Below are positions 33,300 through 42,002 of a stretch of 64,000 bases of DNA, in pieces. Within the stretch, counting starts at the first letter, position 1; every line of letters starts with the position of its first letter. The stretch is from Caldilineaceae bacterium (GTDB lineage Bacteria > Chloroflexota > Anaerolineae > Caldilineales > Caldilineaceae), in NCBI GenBank assembly GCA_022842065.1, contig JALHQH010000036.1, forward strand, positions 59,567-123,566. Reading direction: 5' to 3'. The notes beneath the pieces were generated by a model that made no database searches, was not told the DNA's origin, and worked only from the letters and a program-made list of their open reading frames with translations. The position numbers and the translations under genes are program-made.

Positions 33300-33923
33300 A
33301 TGACAAGCAGTACACTTGAGACCAAATCGACAACGCAGGCCACAGAACAACTCGGTTGTCACTATACGACACAGGATGGACGTGTGTTACAACTGCGTCT
33401 GATTCAGGCCACAGATACAGCACGTTTAATCAATTTTTTTTACTTGCTCTCACCCGAGAGCCGCTGGCGTCGTTTTCATATTGCAACGGAACAGCTTGAT
33501 CCAGCAACAGTGCAGGATCGAGCGCGAGATTTTGCGGCGGTCGATAATCAACAACGGGGGGGTGCAGTTGTCGCGATTTATCGGGCCCAGCACCAAGATC
33601 AGCAGGTTTTCGATCCGCTAGCCAACGCTGATGAAGCAGCACAGATTGTTGGCGTGGCCCGCTTGGCCCGTGGCGATGCAAATGCGCTGGGTTCAGGGGC
33701 GGAAATCGCGATAGTGGTGCGCGATGATTTTCAGCAGCAAGGGGTGGGTCATGCCTTGTTACAACAGCTTGTCTGCTTGGCGCGCCAGATGGAAATTACC
33801 TATCTCCATGCCGATATTCAAGCAGATAATGCACCGGCCCTACGCGTTCTAAAGAAATTAGGTCTGCCGATTACAACACAGACGCGCCATGCAAATACAG
33901 AAACAATCATTACAGTCGGATAA
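33300..33923 (+). CDS. GNAT family N-acetyltransferase
   Basis: A 207-residue GNAT protein. The acetyl-CoA loop is QQQGVGHALLQQL (Q-x-x-G-x-G/A) near residue 150, preceded by EIAIVVRDDF and followed by LHADIQADNAPALRVLKKLG (motif B). The N-terminal third (LRLIQATDTARLINFFYLLSPESRWRRF) matches the GNAT domain attached to Pat-type lysine acetyltransferases, here without a CoA-ligase-like domain. It may acetylate proteins or small amines. The start at 33300 has GGAGG 9 nt upstream. Confidence 0.85.
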   Translation: MTSSTLETKSTTQATEQLGCHYTTQDGRVLQLRLIQATDTARLINFFYLLSPESRWRRFHIATEQLDPATVQDRARDFAAVDNQQRGGAVVAIYRAQHQDQQVFDPLANADEAAQIVGVARLARGDANALGSGAEIAIVVRDDFQQQGVGHALLQQLVCLARQMEITYLHADIQADNAPALRVLKKLGLPITTQTRHANTETIITVG

Positions 33924-33959
33924 ACAATCGCTAGGCCCCAAAGGGGATACGTCAGTGAG

Positions 33960-34005
33960 TTCGCCAGCGGCATTTCTACCCCTGCAGAAAGACCGCTGGC
34001 GAACC
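33960..34005 (+). terminator. 12-bp hairpin after the acetyltransferase gene
   Basis: Arms GTTCGCCAGCGG (33960-33971) and CCGCTGGCGAAC (33994-34005) with a small TTCT/AGAA inner stem. No T-run follows, so termination is likely but not certain. Confidence 0.55.
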
Positions 34006-34118
34006 AATATTTGAGGTACTGCCCTCTATTCGTCCATAGACCTAGTCACGGAAAAGTGCAGAAATGCGAGCGCGGCGCATGGCGGCTCAGCCGGAGCAGC
34101 CAGTTAGAGGAGGTCTTT

Positions 34119-34781
34119 GTGATTCGTATATTGGTGGTGTATGAACACCAGCTTGTTGGTGACATCATTACCGCTGCGCTACAGACTGAATTAGATTTTC
34201 AGGTGATCGGCTCTGTGTCTACGATCAAAGCGGTCCTTGCCCGTTTACAGGAAGCGAGCTGTGATATCGTCTTGATCAGCATCGATTTACCAGAAAATTC
34301 AGCCTTGCAGCTTACGCACCTGCTGTTTGAACAACATAACAATGTAAAAGTTTTAATCACCGATCTAATTCGTTCGACAACGGCCATTTTACAATGTATT
34401 GAAGCTGGGGCTGCCGGTTATGTCTATGCGGATGAATCGCTGCCCGATCTCATCAAAAAAATGCGATCACTTTACCAGGATGAATTTCCTGTTGCCCCTG
34501 GGGTCGCCGCCGGCCTGATGAACCGTTTGGCCGAGTTAAAGCGGATCGCAGAAACTGAAAAAGAGCATCGCTTGCCGGCGCGGGTTAGCCAATGTGAAGA
34601 ATTAACGGCGCGCGAGCGCGAAGTCCTCAGTTTGATGGCAAAAGGTCATACGAACCAGGAAATTGCTGAGGCATTGATCATCGAAGTGGGCACGGTCAAA
34701 AATCATGTCCACAATATCTTTCGCAAGCTTGATATTCAAAGTCGCGAACATGCTACATTTTTTGCCCAGCAGCTTTTGTAA
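34119..34781 (+). CDS. NarL/LuxR-type regulator lacking the phosphoacceptor Asp
   Basis: A 220-residue protein. The LuxR DNA-binding domain is intact (LTAREREVLSLMAKGHTNQEI, VKNHVHNIFRKLDIQSREHA). In the receiver the acidic pair is replaced (LVVYEHQLV), the strand-3 Asp is Ser (DIVLISIDLPENS) and the strand-5 Lys is Ala (AGYVYADES). It is similar in layout to the regulator at 25838, including a conserved GVAAGLMNRLAELKRI linker helix. It cannot be regulated by standard aspartyl phosphorylation. GTG 34119 has GAGGAGG 5-6 nt upstream; the longer frame from 34011 lacks a ribosome site. Confidence 0.87.
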   Translation: MIRILVVYEHQLVGDIITAALQTELDFQVIGSVSTIKAVLARLQEASCDIVLISIDLPENSALQLTHLLFEQHNNVKVLITDLIRSTTAILQCIEAGAAGYVYADESLPDLIKKMRSLYQDEFPVAPGVAAGLMNRLAELKRIAETEKEHRLPARVSQCEELTAREREVLSLMAKGHTNQEIAEALIIEVGTVKNHVHNIFRKLDIQSREHATFFAQQLL

Positions 34782-35134
34782 GATCGAGCATAGTTAGCCG
34801 CTGATTTGGTTAGAGCCCTCTCTGACCATTTTTTAAATAAATCTACCTTATACCTCTGCCCCTTTCCTTATCCAGCGGTTGGAAAGGGGCACTCCTCTTT
34901 TATGCCTTCTTTATACGTTCAAGCAAGCGTGCAGACTAGTCGTCTAGCCGCGCCACAAACTGTCACTCAGTCGAGAATCAGCAGATTTGTATCCTTTGCT
35001 ATGACCTTGACATGTACCCATAGAGTGAAGCTTTACAGCATCATGCTTTACTATTGCGTAGTAATTGTTGTTTTTGATTGGACAATTTGGCCGGCTAATT
35101 TAGTTGTTGCCCGTAACACAAAAAGCGAATCGTT
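34782..35134 (+). terminator. Intergenic region with intrinsic terminator (34858-34890)
   Basis: Arms GCCCCTTTCC (34858-34867) and GGAAAGGGGC (34881-34890), then ACTCCTCTTTT, ending the regulator transcript. The rest up to 35134 is AT-rich and should hold the ABC transporter promoter; no gene is visible. Confidence 0.7.
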
Positions 35135-35776
35135 ATGCTTGAAATGATCCAAGGAGCCTATGCCTATGCCAGTACCCACCAAGGTGAGTTGCTGGGTGCG
35201 ATTGGGCAGCATTTGCGGTTGGTAGCAGTGGCATTAGGGGTAAGTATTCTCATCTGTGTGCCGCTCGGGATTTGGACCGCACGGTCACGTCGCGCGGCGG
35301 CCACCGTGATCAACCTGTTTAATGGATTGCGCGTGATCCCTAGCCTGGCTGTACTTTTTTTGGCGATTCCCTACTTTGGCCTTTCGTTTACCTCAGCCGC
35401 GATCGCCCTGACGCTATTGGCGCTGCCACCCATTCTGATTAACACCGATGCGGCCTACCGCACCATTGATGGGGCAATCCGCGAAGCAGCACGAGGGATG
35501 GGGATGACCGCCAATCAGATTCTCTGGCGAATCGAGACGCCATTAGCTTTGCCCGTGATTGTCACCGGCATTCGCACCGCCACCACCGAAGTGATCGCCA
35601 GCGCCACGCTGGCCGCCTTTATTGGCAGTGGGGGCTTAGGCCTCTATGTCGTGCGCGGCTTTGCCATGTACGACATTTCAATCTTACTCGTCGGTGCTAT
35701 TCCTGTAGCGCTGCTGACGTTAGCAGCAGAATTACTACTTAATGGGCTACATCGTACCCTAGAAGCACCAGTTTAA
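35135..35776 (+). CDS. ABC transporter permease, osmoprotectant type (OpuC/OsmU-like)
   Basis: A 213-residue inner-membrane protein with five to six helices. The EAA loop DGAIREAARGMGMTANQILWRIETPLALP is present, as well as the family start LGAIGQHLRLVAVALGVSILICVPLGIW. It is the first gene of a four-gene importer (permease, binding protein, ATPase, permease) that resembles the glycine betaine/carnitine/choline systems OpuB, OpuC and OsmU. Specific substrate is not determined. Confidence 0.9.
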   Translation: MLEMIQGAYAYASTHQGELLGAIGQHLRLVAVALGVSILICVPLGIWTARSRRAAATVINLFNGLRVIPSLAVLFLAIPYFGLSFTSAAIALTLLALPPILINTDAAYRTIDGAIREAARGMGMTANQILWRIETPLALPVIVTGIRTATTEVIASATLAAFIGSGGLGLYVVRGFAMYDISILLVGAIPVALLTLAAELLLNGLHRTLEAPV

Positions 35777-35797
35777 CTTATCCTAAAGGAGAAATAG

Positions 35798-36775
35798 ATG
35801 TTTACAACAAATCCATCAAAGCGTCACCAGACATCCAGTTGGCTCTTTCTGAGCCTGGTGCTCATTTTGGCCCTTGCGCTGGCCGGGTGCGCCAATCTAC
35901 CCAGCGGACCTGGGGCAGCACCGGAAGGGACTGCAATCAGCGCAGCCAATGAAGCCGGCGCGCCGCTGGTGGTTGCCTCGAAAGACTTTACCGAATCTTT
36001 TATTCTGGGCGAGATGTATGCCATCTTGCTCGAAAGTGCTGGTTTTCAGGTAGAACGGAAGATTAACCTCGGTGGCACACCGGTCATCCAACAAGCGCTA
36101 CTGAATGGAGAAGTCGACATCTATCCGGAATATACGGGGACTGGCCTGCTGACAGTATTGCAATTACCCATGATGACCGATGCCGGAGAGGTCTATCTGA
36201 CGGTAAAGGCGGCTTATGAAGAGCAATTTGATCTGACTTGGCTGGCCCCAGCCCCGATGAACAATACGCAGGCCCTGGCGATGACCCGTGCCCGTGCCGA
36301 AGAGTTGGACATTACCACCATTTCGGAGCTGGTTGCGCAAGCCGATCAACTGATCTTTGCAGCGCCCCCCGAATTTTCGGAACGCGAAGATGGGTTACCT
36401 GGCCTGCAGAATGTCTATGGTGACTTTACGCCCCAGGAATTGCTGGCGGTCGATGCCGGCCTGCGCTACCAAGCCCTACTGAATGGGGAAGCCGATGTCG
36501 TTGTCGCCTTTGGCACCGACGGGGAAATTGCCGCCAATGACCTGGTCTTGCTTGAGGATGATCAAGGGCTCTGGCCGCCCTACCAGGTTGCACCTGTTGT
36601 ACGACAGGTTGTACTGGATGCGAATCCTGGCCTGCCCGCAGCGCTCAACCAGCTCTCTTCGCTGCTCACAGATGAAACCATGCAAGGCCTCAACTATGAA
36701 GTCAGCGGCAATCAACGCGAACCGGCTGATGTCGCACGCGAATTCCTCGTCGCGCAGGGGTTGATTACGGAGTAG
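35798..36775 (+). CDS. Osmoprotectant-type substrate-binding lipoprotein
   Basis: A 325-residue binding protein of the OpuAC/OpuCC family. Signal peptide with lipobox LALAGC (Cys about residue 31). The domain starts LVVASKDFTESFILGEMYAILLESAGF, contains PVIQQALLNGEVDIYPEYTGTGL (the YPEYTGT motif of the family) and ends ADVAREFLVAQG. The aromatic ligand-cage residues cannot be assigned without a structure. It lies 21 bp after the permease gene. Confidence 0.92.
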   Translation: MFTTNPSKRHQTSSWLFLSLVLILALALAGCANLPSGPGAAPEGTAISAANEAGAPLVVASKDFTESFILGEMYAILLESAGFQVERKINLGGTPVIQQALLNGEVDIYPEYTGTGLLTVLQLPMMTDAGEVYLTVKAAYEEQFDLTWLAPAPMNNTQALAMTRARAEELDITTISELVAQADQLIFAAPPEFSEREDGLPGLQNVYGDFTPQELLAVDAGLRYQALLNGEADVVVAFGTDGEIAANDLVLLEDDQGLWPPYQVAPVVRQVVLDANPGLPAALNQLSSLLTDETMQGLNYEVSGNQREPADVAREFLVAQGLITE

Positions 36776-36779
36776 TGTA

Positions 36780-36856
36780 ATAGTTGGTTAGTTGGTTGGT
36801 TGATGACATGGTTGGTTGGTTATGAAACAAACTAACTAACCAGCCAACCAACCCAC
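36780..36856. repeat. TTGG/TTAG tandem run folding as an inverted repeat
   Basis: GTTGGTTAGTTGGTTGGTTG on the left and AACTAACTAACCAGCCAACC on the right are near complements between the binding protein and ATPase genes. The short tandem units probably arose by slippage. The fold could attenuate ATPase expression relative to the binding protein. Confidence 0.7.
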
Positions 36857-36876
36857 TTACCCTTAAGGGAAACAAG

Positions 36877-37944
36877 ATGGGCGAACTTCGTTTTGAACAA
36901 GTAACCAAACAATTTCCCGGTGTGGATCATCCAGCGGTCGATCATTGTGACTTTACCGTGGCTGATGGCGATTTTGTTGTGCTGCTGGGGCCATCCGGCT
37001 GTGGCAAGACGACTTTGATGAAGATGGTCAACCGGCTTTATGATCCGTCATCCGGCACGATCTTCTGGAATGATCAAGATATTCAACAGATCAACGCGAC
37101 CAAGTTGCGTCGGCAGATTGGGTATGTCATCCAACAGATTGGCCTCTTTCCCCATATGACGGTGGCACAAAATATCAGTGTAGTGCCTGAATTGTTGGGT
37201 TGGGACAAAGAGCGGATTCGTAACCGAGTCGATGAACTCCTGAATCTGGTCGATCTGCCGCCAGCCCAGTATTGTGACCGCTACCCCTCACAACTGTCGG
37301 GTGGGCAACAGCAGCGGATCGGTGTTGCGCGCGCCCTAGCGGGGGATCCGGATCTGATTCTCATGGATGAACCCTTTGGCGCACTGGATGCGATTACGCG
37401 CACCAGCCTGCAAGATGAGATGGTACGGCTGCAACGGCAATTACGCAAGACAATTCTCTTTGTCACCCATGATGTCGAGGAAGCACTAAGGCTGGCGGAC
37501 AAAATTGTCGTCATGCGCCGGGGCAAAATCGTCCAATATAGCAAACCGATTGAGATTCTCAGCCGGCCGGCGGACGAATTTGTCCACGAGTTGGTGGGCG
37601 GTGACGACATGGTCCGACAGTTGGGGCTGTTGCGCGTCGAGTCGGCCATGCGTCGATTGCCGACTAACTTTCATCCTAACGGCCAACCCCGCATTGACCA
37701 TACGCAGAGTCTCCGTGAAGGCTTGTCCCTGCTCCTGCGCACCAATGCCCCGGCGTTGGTGGTTACGCGCCAGACCCAGCCGACAGGACTATTGACGCTG
37801 GACGATATTCGCAATTCCACAGAGGGTAGTGAAATTGGCAGCGATGCCCCCATCCGTAGCCAAACACAGGACGAAATCAGGGCCGAAATGGAGAGCGAAA
37901 TAGAGAGCGAAGGCTTGCACGAGGTAAGGAGCAACGGGGCCTGA
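36877..37944 (+). CDS. ABC transporter ATP-binding protein, osmoprotectant type
   Basis: A 355-residue ATPase: Walker A GPSGCGKTTL, Q-loop VIQQIGLFPHMT, signature LSGGQQQRIGVARAL, Walker B LILMDEPFGALD and H-loop VTHDVEEAL. After the ABC domain (about 240 residues) a C-terminal extension resembles half of a CBS region (SLREGLSLLLRTNAPALVVTRQTQPTGLLTLDDI), then a highly acidic tail (EIRAEMESEIESEG). CBS parts in OpuA/OpuC ATPases sense ionic strength. The stop overlaps the next start (TGATG). Confidence 0.92.
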   Translation: MGELRFEQVTKQFPGVDHPAVDHCDFTVADGDFVVLLGPSGCGKTTLMKMVNRLYDPSSGTIFWNDQDIQQINATKLRRQIGYVIQQIGLFPHMTVAQNISVVPELLGWDKERIRNRVDELLNLVDLPPAQYCDRYPSQLSGGQQQRIGVARALAGDPDLILMDEPFGALDAITRTSLQDEMVRLQRQLRKTILFVTHDVEEALRLADKIVVMRRGKIVQYSKPIEILSRPADEFVHELVGGDDMVRQLGLLRVESAMRRLPTNFHPNGQPRIDHTQSLREGLSLLLRTNAPALVVTRQTQPTGLLTLDDIRNSTEGSEIGSDAPIRSQTQDEIRAEMESEIESEGLHEVRSNGA

Positions 37945-38624
37945 TGAACTACGTCATCAATAATCCAGAAGTAATCTGGGGGCTGTTACAAGAACATCTC
38001 TTTATGGCCGGCACCGCCCTGCTCATTTCGCTGCTAATTGCGCTGCCGTTGAGTATCTTACTGGCCCGGCTGCCGCGCCTGGCCACTGTTGTGATGGGCA
38101 TCCTCGGTGCCCTCTATACGATTCCCAGTATTGCGCTGCTGATCTTATTGCTACCGATCTTTGGCTTGAACCAAAATTCTGTCATTGTGGCATTGGTCAT
38201 CTACACGCAGATCATCCTCGTGCGTAACATGGTGGTGGGCCTGCGTGGGGTGCCGCCAACCATGTTGGAAGCGGCTAAAGGCATGGGGATGAATAGCTGG
38301 CAACGCTGGTGGCGGGTGCAATTGCCGCTGGCACTGCCGGTAATCCTAGCTGGCGTCCGACTGGCAACCATTGTCGCCGTTGCGATCGCAACGATCGGAG
38401 CTAAATTTGGGGCTGGCGGCTTGGGGACGCTGCTGTTTGATGGCATTGCCCAAAATCGCTATGACAAAATTCTCGGTGGTTCGTTGGTTGTCGCCGGTTT
38501 AGCTCTATTTTTGAACTATCTACTGCTTGCGCTAGAAGATTACTTTACCATTGAAAAGCGCATCCGCCGCCATCGCCGACGGCCAACCGGGGCACCGGCG
38601 CGCACTGCCTCACAAGCCGCTTGA
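37944..38624 (+). CDS. ABC transporter permease, osmoprotectant type
   Basis: A 226-residue second permease with EAA loop PTMLEAAKGMGMNSWQRWWRVQLPLALP and helices LLISLLIALPLSILLARL, VVMGILGALYTIPSIALLILLLPIFGL. The C-terminus is a basic tail (RIRRHRRRPTG). One-nt overlap with the ATPase stop (TGATG). Two different permeases plus one binding protein indicate a heterodimeric pore. Confidence 0.9.
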   Translation: MNYVINNPEVIWGLLQEHLFMAGTALLISLLIALPLSILLARLPRLATVVMGILGALYTIPSIALLILLLPIFGLNQNSVIVALVIYTQIILVRNMVVGLRGVPPTMLEAAKGMGMNSWQRWWRVQLPLALPVILAGVRLATIVAVAIATIGAKFGAGGLGTLLFDGIAQNRYDKILGGSLVVAGLALFLNYLLLALEDYFTIEKRIRRHRRRPTGAPARTASQAA

Positions 38625-38680
38625 TCGCCGGTGCGGCGTCGAGGGCAGACGCAACACCAGGCCAAGCCAAGGAGGCTCGC

Positions 38681-39913
38681 TTGAAAAATTTTCGCTATGT
38701 GATTTTGGGTGGTGGTCTGGTGGCCGGCTATGCGGCCCAGGCCTTTGTCGCGCATGGTGTACGCCCACACGAGTTGGCCATTATCTCTGCCGAAAGCCAT
38801 CTGCCCTATGAACGCCCGCCCCTCTCTAAAGCTTTTTTGCTTGGCCAACGCACCTGCCCTGAAATCCTCATTAACCCACCCACCTTCTATGAGGAACATG
38901 GGATCGAAGTAGTCCTAGAGACCAGCATCGAACGGGTCGATTTCACGCAAAAACGCCTCCACAGCAAGAGTGAGACAATTAGTTATGAGAAGCTGTTGAT
39001 CGCCACCGGGGCGCGTGTACGGCCACTGACCATGCCGGCGGCAGAAGTGGCCGGCATCTACTATCTGCGTACCCTGGACGATGCCAAACGCCTACAGATC
39101 GCCGCCACGACGGCCAAACAAGCCGTCGTCATTGGCGGGAGCTTTATCGGCATGGAAGTCGCCGCCGTCCTCCAGCAATTAGGTGTAAAGACAACCCTCG
39201 TTTTTCCCGGTAGCCACGTCTGGGAAACATTTTTGACGACACGCATGGCGAACTTTTTTGAACAATATTACTGTGCCCAGGGCGTTACCATGCGCCGCCA
39301 GAGCAAAGTCGTCGGCATCCACAGCGAAGCCGACCATGTTAGCCATGTTAGTTTGGCAAACGGTCAAGATCTGCCGGCAGATTTAGTCGTTGTCGGCATC
39401 GGGGCCAGCCCCGCGGTTGAGCTCTTTGCCGGGACTGAACTGGCATTAGATGATGGCATTGTGGTAAATCAGTTTTTAGAGACGAACGTACCTGATGTCT
39501 ACGCCGCCGGCGATGTCGCGCGCTATCCGGATCGACTCTTTCAGGACAAATTACGCCGCGTTGAACACTGGGACAATGCCGTTGCGCAGGGCAAACATGT
39601 CGCCGGTGTGATGTGTGGTGAACGGGAGGAGTTTATCCATCTGCCCTACTTCTTTTCTGATCTCTTTGATCTATCCTACGAATTTTGGGGCGATAACGAA
39701 GGTGCAGAGACGGTAGTCTATCGCGGTGATATCGCTGGCGGGGCCTTTAGCAGCTGGTGGCTCTCCCCCACCAGCCGGCTCTTGGCAGCCTTTGTGATGA
39801 ATCGCCCACCGACAGAGAGCACCCTGGCCCAACAGTGGATCAAAACAGGCATGCCCTTGAATGCTCTTGTCCTACGCGATCCAGCGCAGCCCCTGGACGC
39901 AGTCCCCGACTAA
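38681..39913 (+). CDS. FAD-dependent NAD(P)/ferredoxin-reductase-type oxidoreductase (AIF-like)
   Basis: A 410-residue flavoprotein with two Rossmann folds: FAD site YVILGGGLVAGYAAQAF, conserved YERPPLSKAFLLG, LLIATGARVRPL, NAD site AVVIGGSFIGMEVAAVLQ and the second FAD contact VPDVYAAGDVARYPD. This resembles rubredoxin/ferredoxin reductases and AIF or monodehydroascorbate reductases. The C-terminal domain (LFDLSYEFWGDNEGAETVVYRG) fits the AIF-like group. The electron partner is unknown. TTG 38681 is chosen because AAGGAGG lies 5 nt upstream; a start at 38621 overlaps the permease and has no ribosome site. Confidence 0.88.
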   Translation: MKNFRYVILGGGLVAGYAAQAFVAHGVRPHELAIISAESHLPYERPPLSKAFLLGQRTCPEILINPPTFYEEHGIEVVLETSIERVDFTQKRLHSKSETISYEKLLIATGARVRPLTMPAAEVAGIYYLRTLDDAKRLQIAATTAKQAVVIGGSFIGMEVAAVLQQLGVKTTLVFPGSHVWETFLTTRMANFFEQYYCAQGVTMRRQSKVVGIHSEADHVSHVSLANGQDLPADLVVVGIGASPAVELFAGTELALDDGIVVNQFLETNVPDVYAAGDVARYPDRLFQDKLRRVEHWDNAVAQGKHVAGVMCGEREEFIHLPYFFSDLFDLSYEFWGDNEGAETVVYRGDIAGGAFSSWWLSPTSRLLAAFVMNRPPTESTLAQQWIKTGMPLNALVLRDPAQPLDAVPD

Positions 39914-39979
39914 CAGGAGCCGCTGCCGCGCGATTCGCCCTGCGACAGCTCAGTTGCGGGCAACGCGATAGTCCAGTAC

Positions 39980-40033
39980 AAGCAATGAACAAAGTGCCAT
40001 CAGTCTGGACTGATGGCGCTTTGTTCATTGCTT
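39980..40033. terminator. 25-bp bidirectional terminator
   Basis: Arms 39980-40004 and 40009-40033 (AAGCAATGAACAAAG...CTTTGTTCATTGCTT) pair with one T/G position. It lies between convergent genes (reductase + and acidic lipoprotein -). Immediately right, TTCGGGCGTAGAG is repeated in tandem (40032-40066). Confidence 0.8.
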
Positions 40034-40082
40034 CGGGCGTAGAGTTCGGGCGTAGAGTTCGGGCGTGGGTGAGGAGTAAACA

Positions 40083-40334
40083 TTACTCCTCTTCGTTAAC
40101 GTCATCCCCCTCGGCACCGTCACCGTCAATCACGCCACCGCCCTCGTCACCGACGCCATCCAGACTATCATCGTTAGTGTTGTCGTTGTCAGCTCCGATC
40201 CCGACGCCATTGTCATTGTCAACATCCGCATCATTACCTTCGCAGGCACTGAGCGTGAGTGTAAAAGAGAGGAGCAAAGTCAGCAACATGAGCAGCATCG
40301 ACTTTGCCAATTTGGGTTGTTTTTCCAGCTTCAT
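40083..40334 (-). CDS. Small acidic Asp/Asn/Gly-rich lipoprotein
   Basis: An 83-residue protein: signal peptide MLLMLLTLLLSFTLTLSAC with a lipobox (LSAC, Cys near 31), then a mature part made almost only of Asp, Gly, Asn, Glu and Val (DADVDNDNGVGIGADNDN, EGDDVNEEE). There are no Lys or Arg residues in the mature part. Strong acidity on a membrane-anchored chain suggests cation binding or surface charge. It is not a shadow frame, since the lipobox and codon phase are coherent and a terminator lies just downstream. Confidence 0.7.
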   Translation of the reverse strand: MKLEKQPKLAKSMLLMLLTLLLSFTLTLSACEGNDADVDNDNGVGIGADNDNTNDDSLDGVGDEGGGVIDGDGAEGDDVNEEE

Positions 40335-40836
40335 ACAATTTCTCCTTTAGTTCGCAGCGATCAATAGAATAGGGGGATGATGAATCTTATTCACCCTGTG
40401 GGCAAGCTTAGTGGCAGAATGTCCCCATTACGATGGGCTTAGATACAAAGTACAGTTACAGGCAGGGCAGAGCTTTGCGGCAGGGGTTAAACGTACTTAG
40501 CGGGTGTTGGATACCTCTGGTGTTTTGTCAGCGAAATTTTGCTGGGTTTTTCGTCCTAGCGGGACGAACGCGGTTTTTAATCTAGCAGAATTTCGCTGAC
40601 ACTGTACTAGCGCGGCCATTACTAACGCACTGCTGGCTAGTTCGTTAGCAGTGTATCTAGTTTCTATACCATTGTACAGTGACAGTGACTCTCCTTTCCC
40701 GATATAATGAAGCCTACCGTCCTTCATTACGCTAGATCAGCCTACATCCGTAGCCCCTAATCGTCGGTGTAGTCTGTAACTGTACGCGCTGATTTCGGCC
40801 TCCCCAAAGCGCACAATTCCCAATTTTGGAGTGAAA
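40335..40836. other. Intergenic region with structured hairpin
   Basis: 502 bp between divergent genes. It contains an inverted repeat with 18-nt arms (40526-40543 and 40584-40601, one mismatch, TGTCAGCGAAATTTTGCT) whose loop holds a second stem CGTCC/GGACG. A reading frame through it (40497-40727) is judged spurious. No other signal was recognised. Confidence 0.55.
40526..40601. repeat. Nested hairpin with 18-nt arms
   Basis: Outer arms match at 17 of 18 positions; inner stem CGTCC-tagcg-GGACG at 40552-40566. Copies of GTTTTT flank the inner stem. The structure could be an RNA leader or a palindromic element. Confidence 0.65.
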
Positions 40837-41517
40837 ATGAATAAGCAGAGTAGCGACCCGCGTTATGAATTTCGTCTTTTTGGTAAAGAGTTTGGTCCCC
40901 TGGCCGAACACATGGAACGCAGCTATCAGCCCGTCAAGCAGGGCACAGAGACCGACACGTACATCCTTGCGGCGGCCAATCCGGATTACAGTGTTAAACT
41001 CCGCAACGGCAAACTGGATACCAAAGTGCTGCGTCGCCGGGAACAAGGCATTGAACGTTGGCACCCCCATCTACAAATTGATTTCCCACTGACGCGCGCG
41101 CTCCTGCGCGAGTTTGTTTTTTCCTGGCTAAGTGTCGATTTGCCGCCGCTGTTACGTTCCAGCTACACTATAGAACAGTTTCTGCACGAAGCCGTAGGGG
41201 CAACGCCGGCTTTGCAAGTGGCAAAAGTCCACAAGCAACGCCGCCACTATCTGCTCTATGGCTGTCAGGTGGAGATCAGCGATCTGCGCATCAACGACCG
41301 GGTTGACTTGCGAACCATTGCCGTGGAAGCAACCACAGCCCAGCTCGTTACCCGCACCGTCGAGACGCTTGATTTGCAAGACTACAAAAACACAAATTAT
41401 GTAATCGGGCTTTTACAGTTGCTCGCCGAGGGCCGTCCACTGCGCAAGCAGCCGGCGATGCAGTTCCCCGTCCAGCAACCAACCGCCCCGTTGCGCCAAC
41501 CAATCTTAGTGGGGTAG
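40837..41517 (+). CDS. CYTH-like protein of unknown function
   Basis: A 226-residue protein. The segments YEFRLFGKEFGPLAEHM, ETDTYILAAANPDYSVKLRNGKLDTKVLRRREQGIERW and IAVEATTAQLVTRTVETLDL resemble the alternating strand layout and the RxG..D.KVL region of CYTH/triphosphate-tunnel proteins, but the EXEXK start is missing, so catalysis by the usual residues is unlikely. It lies 5 bp before a canonical CYTH gene with which it is surely co-transcribed. The start is ATG 40837 with GGAG upstream. Confidence 0.55.
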   Translation: MNKQSSDPRYEFRLFGKEFGPLAEHMERSYQPVKQGTETDTYILAAANPDYSVKLRNGKLDTKVLRRREQGIERWHPHLQIDFPLTRALLREFVFSWLSVDLPPLLRSSYTIEQFLHEAVGATPALQVAKVHKQRRHYLLYGCQVEISDLRINDRVDLRTIAVEATTAQLVTRTVETLDLQDYKNTNYVIGLLQLLAEGRPLRKQPAMQFPVQQPTAPLRQPILVG

Positions 41518-41522
41518 TAGGT

Positions 41523-42002
41523 ATGGGTCGGGAAATTGAACGCAAATTTTTGGTACAAGGGGATGGCTGGCGCGCTGCGCAGGGGCTGCGTTACCGGCAA
41601 GGGTATCTAAGCACCGAAAAAGCACGCACGGTGCGGGTACGTTTGGTCGAAAACACAGCAAATGGCGAAGGCTGGGGTTATCTGACGATCAAGGGTAAGA
41701 GCAGTGGTGCCAGCCGGGCCGAATATGAATATGAAATTCCCGTACAAGATGCGCGCGAACTCCTGGCCGATCTTTGTCATCAGCCGCTGATCGAAAAAGT
41801 GCGCTATACCCTGACGGAGGGCGACGCAACTTGGGAAGTTGATGAATTCCTGGGGGTTAACGCCGGGCTGATCATGGCCGAAATCGAGCTTGACAGTGTC
41901 GAACAGCCCTTTGCGCGTCCACCGTGGCTTGGGCGCGAAGTGACTGACGATCCACGCTATTATAATTCGAATCTGGTTGAACATCCCTTTTCGGGCTGGT
42001 AA
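41523..42002 (+). CDS. CYTH domain protein (triphosphatase-type)
   Basis: A 159-residue CYTH protein starting with the EXEXK motif (EIERKFLV), then RVRLVENTANGEGWGYLTIKGKSSGASRAEYEYEI and WEVDEFLGVNAGLIMAEIELDSVEQ. These supply the metal- and phosphate-binding residues of a triphosphate tunnel enzyme. Close relatives (NeuTTM, YgiF N-domain) hydrolyse inorganic tripolyphosphate. It directly follows the CYTH-like gene. Confidence 0.9.
   Translation: MGREIERKFLVQGDGWRAAQGLRYRQGYLSTEKARTVRVRLVENTANGEGWGYLTIKGKSSGASRAEYEYEIPVQDARELLADLCHQPLIEKVRYTLTEGDATWEVDEFLGVNAGLIMAEIELDSVEQPFARPPWLGREVTDDPRYYNSNLVEHPFSGW

Noticed and set aside
34806..35147. 113-residue plus-strand frame before the ABC transporter
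   Set aside because: It runs through a terminator, has unusual composition and overlaps the start of a clear permease gene.
40497..40727. 76-residue minus-strand frame
   Set aside because: It reads through the nested hairpin, has no ribosome site and resembles no known protein.
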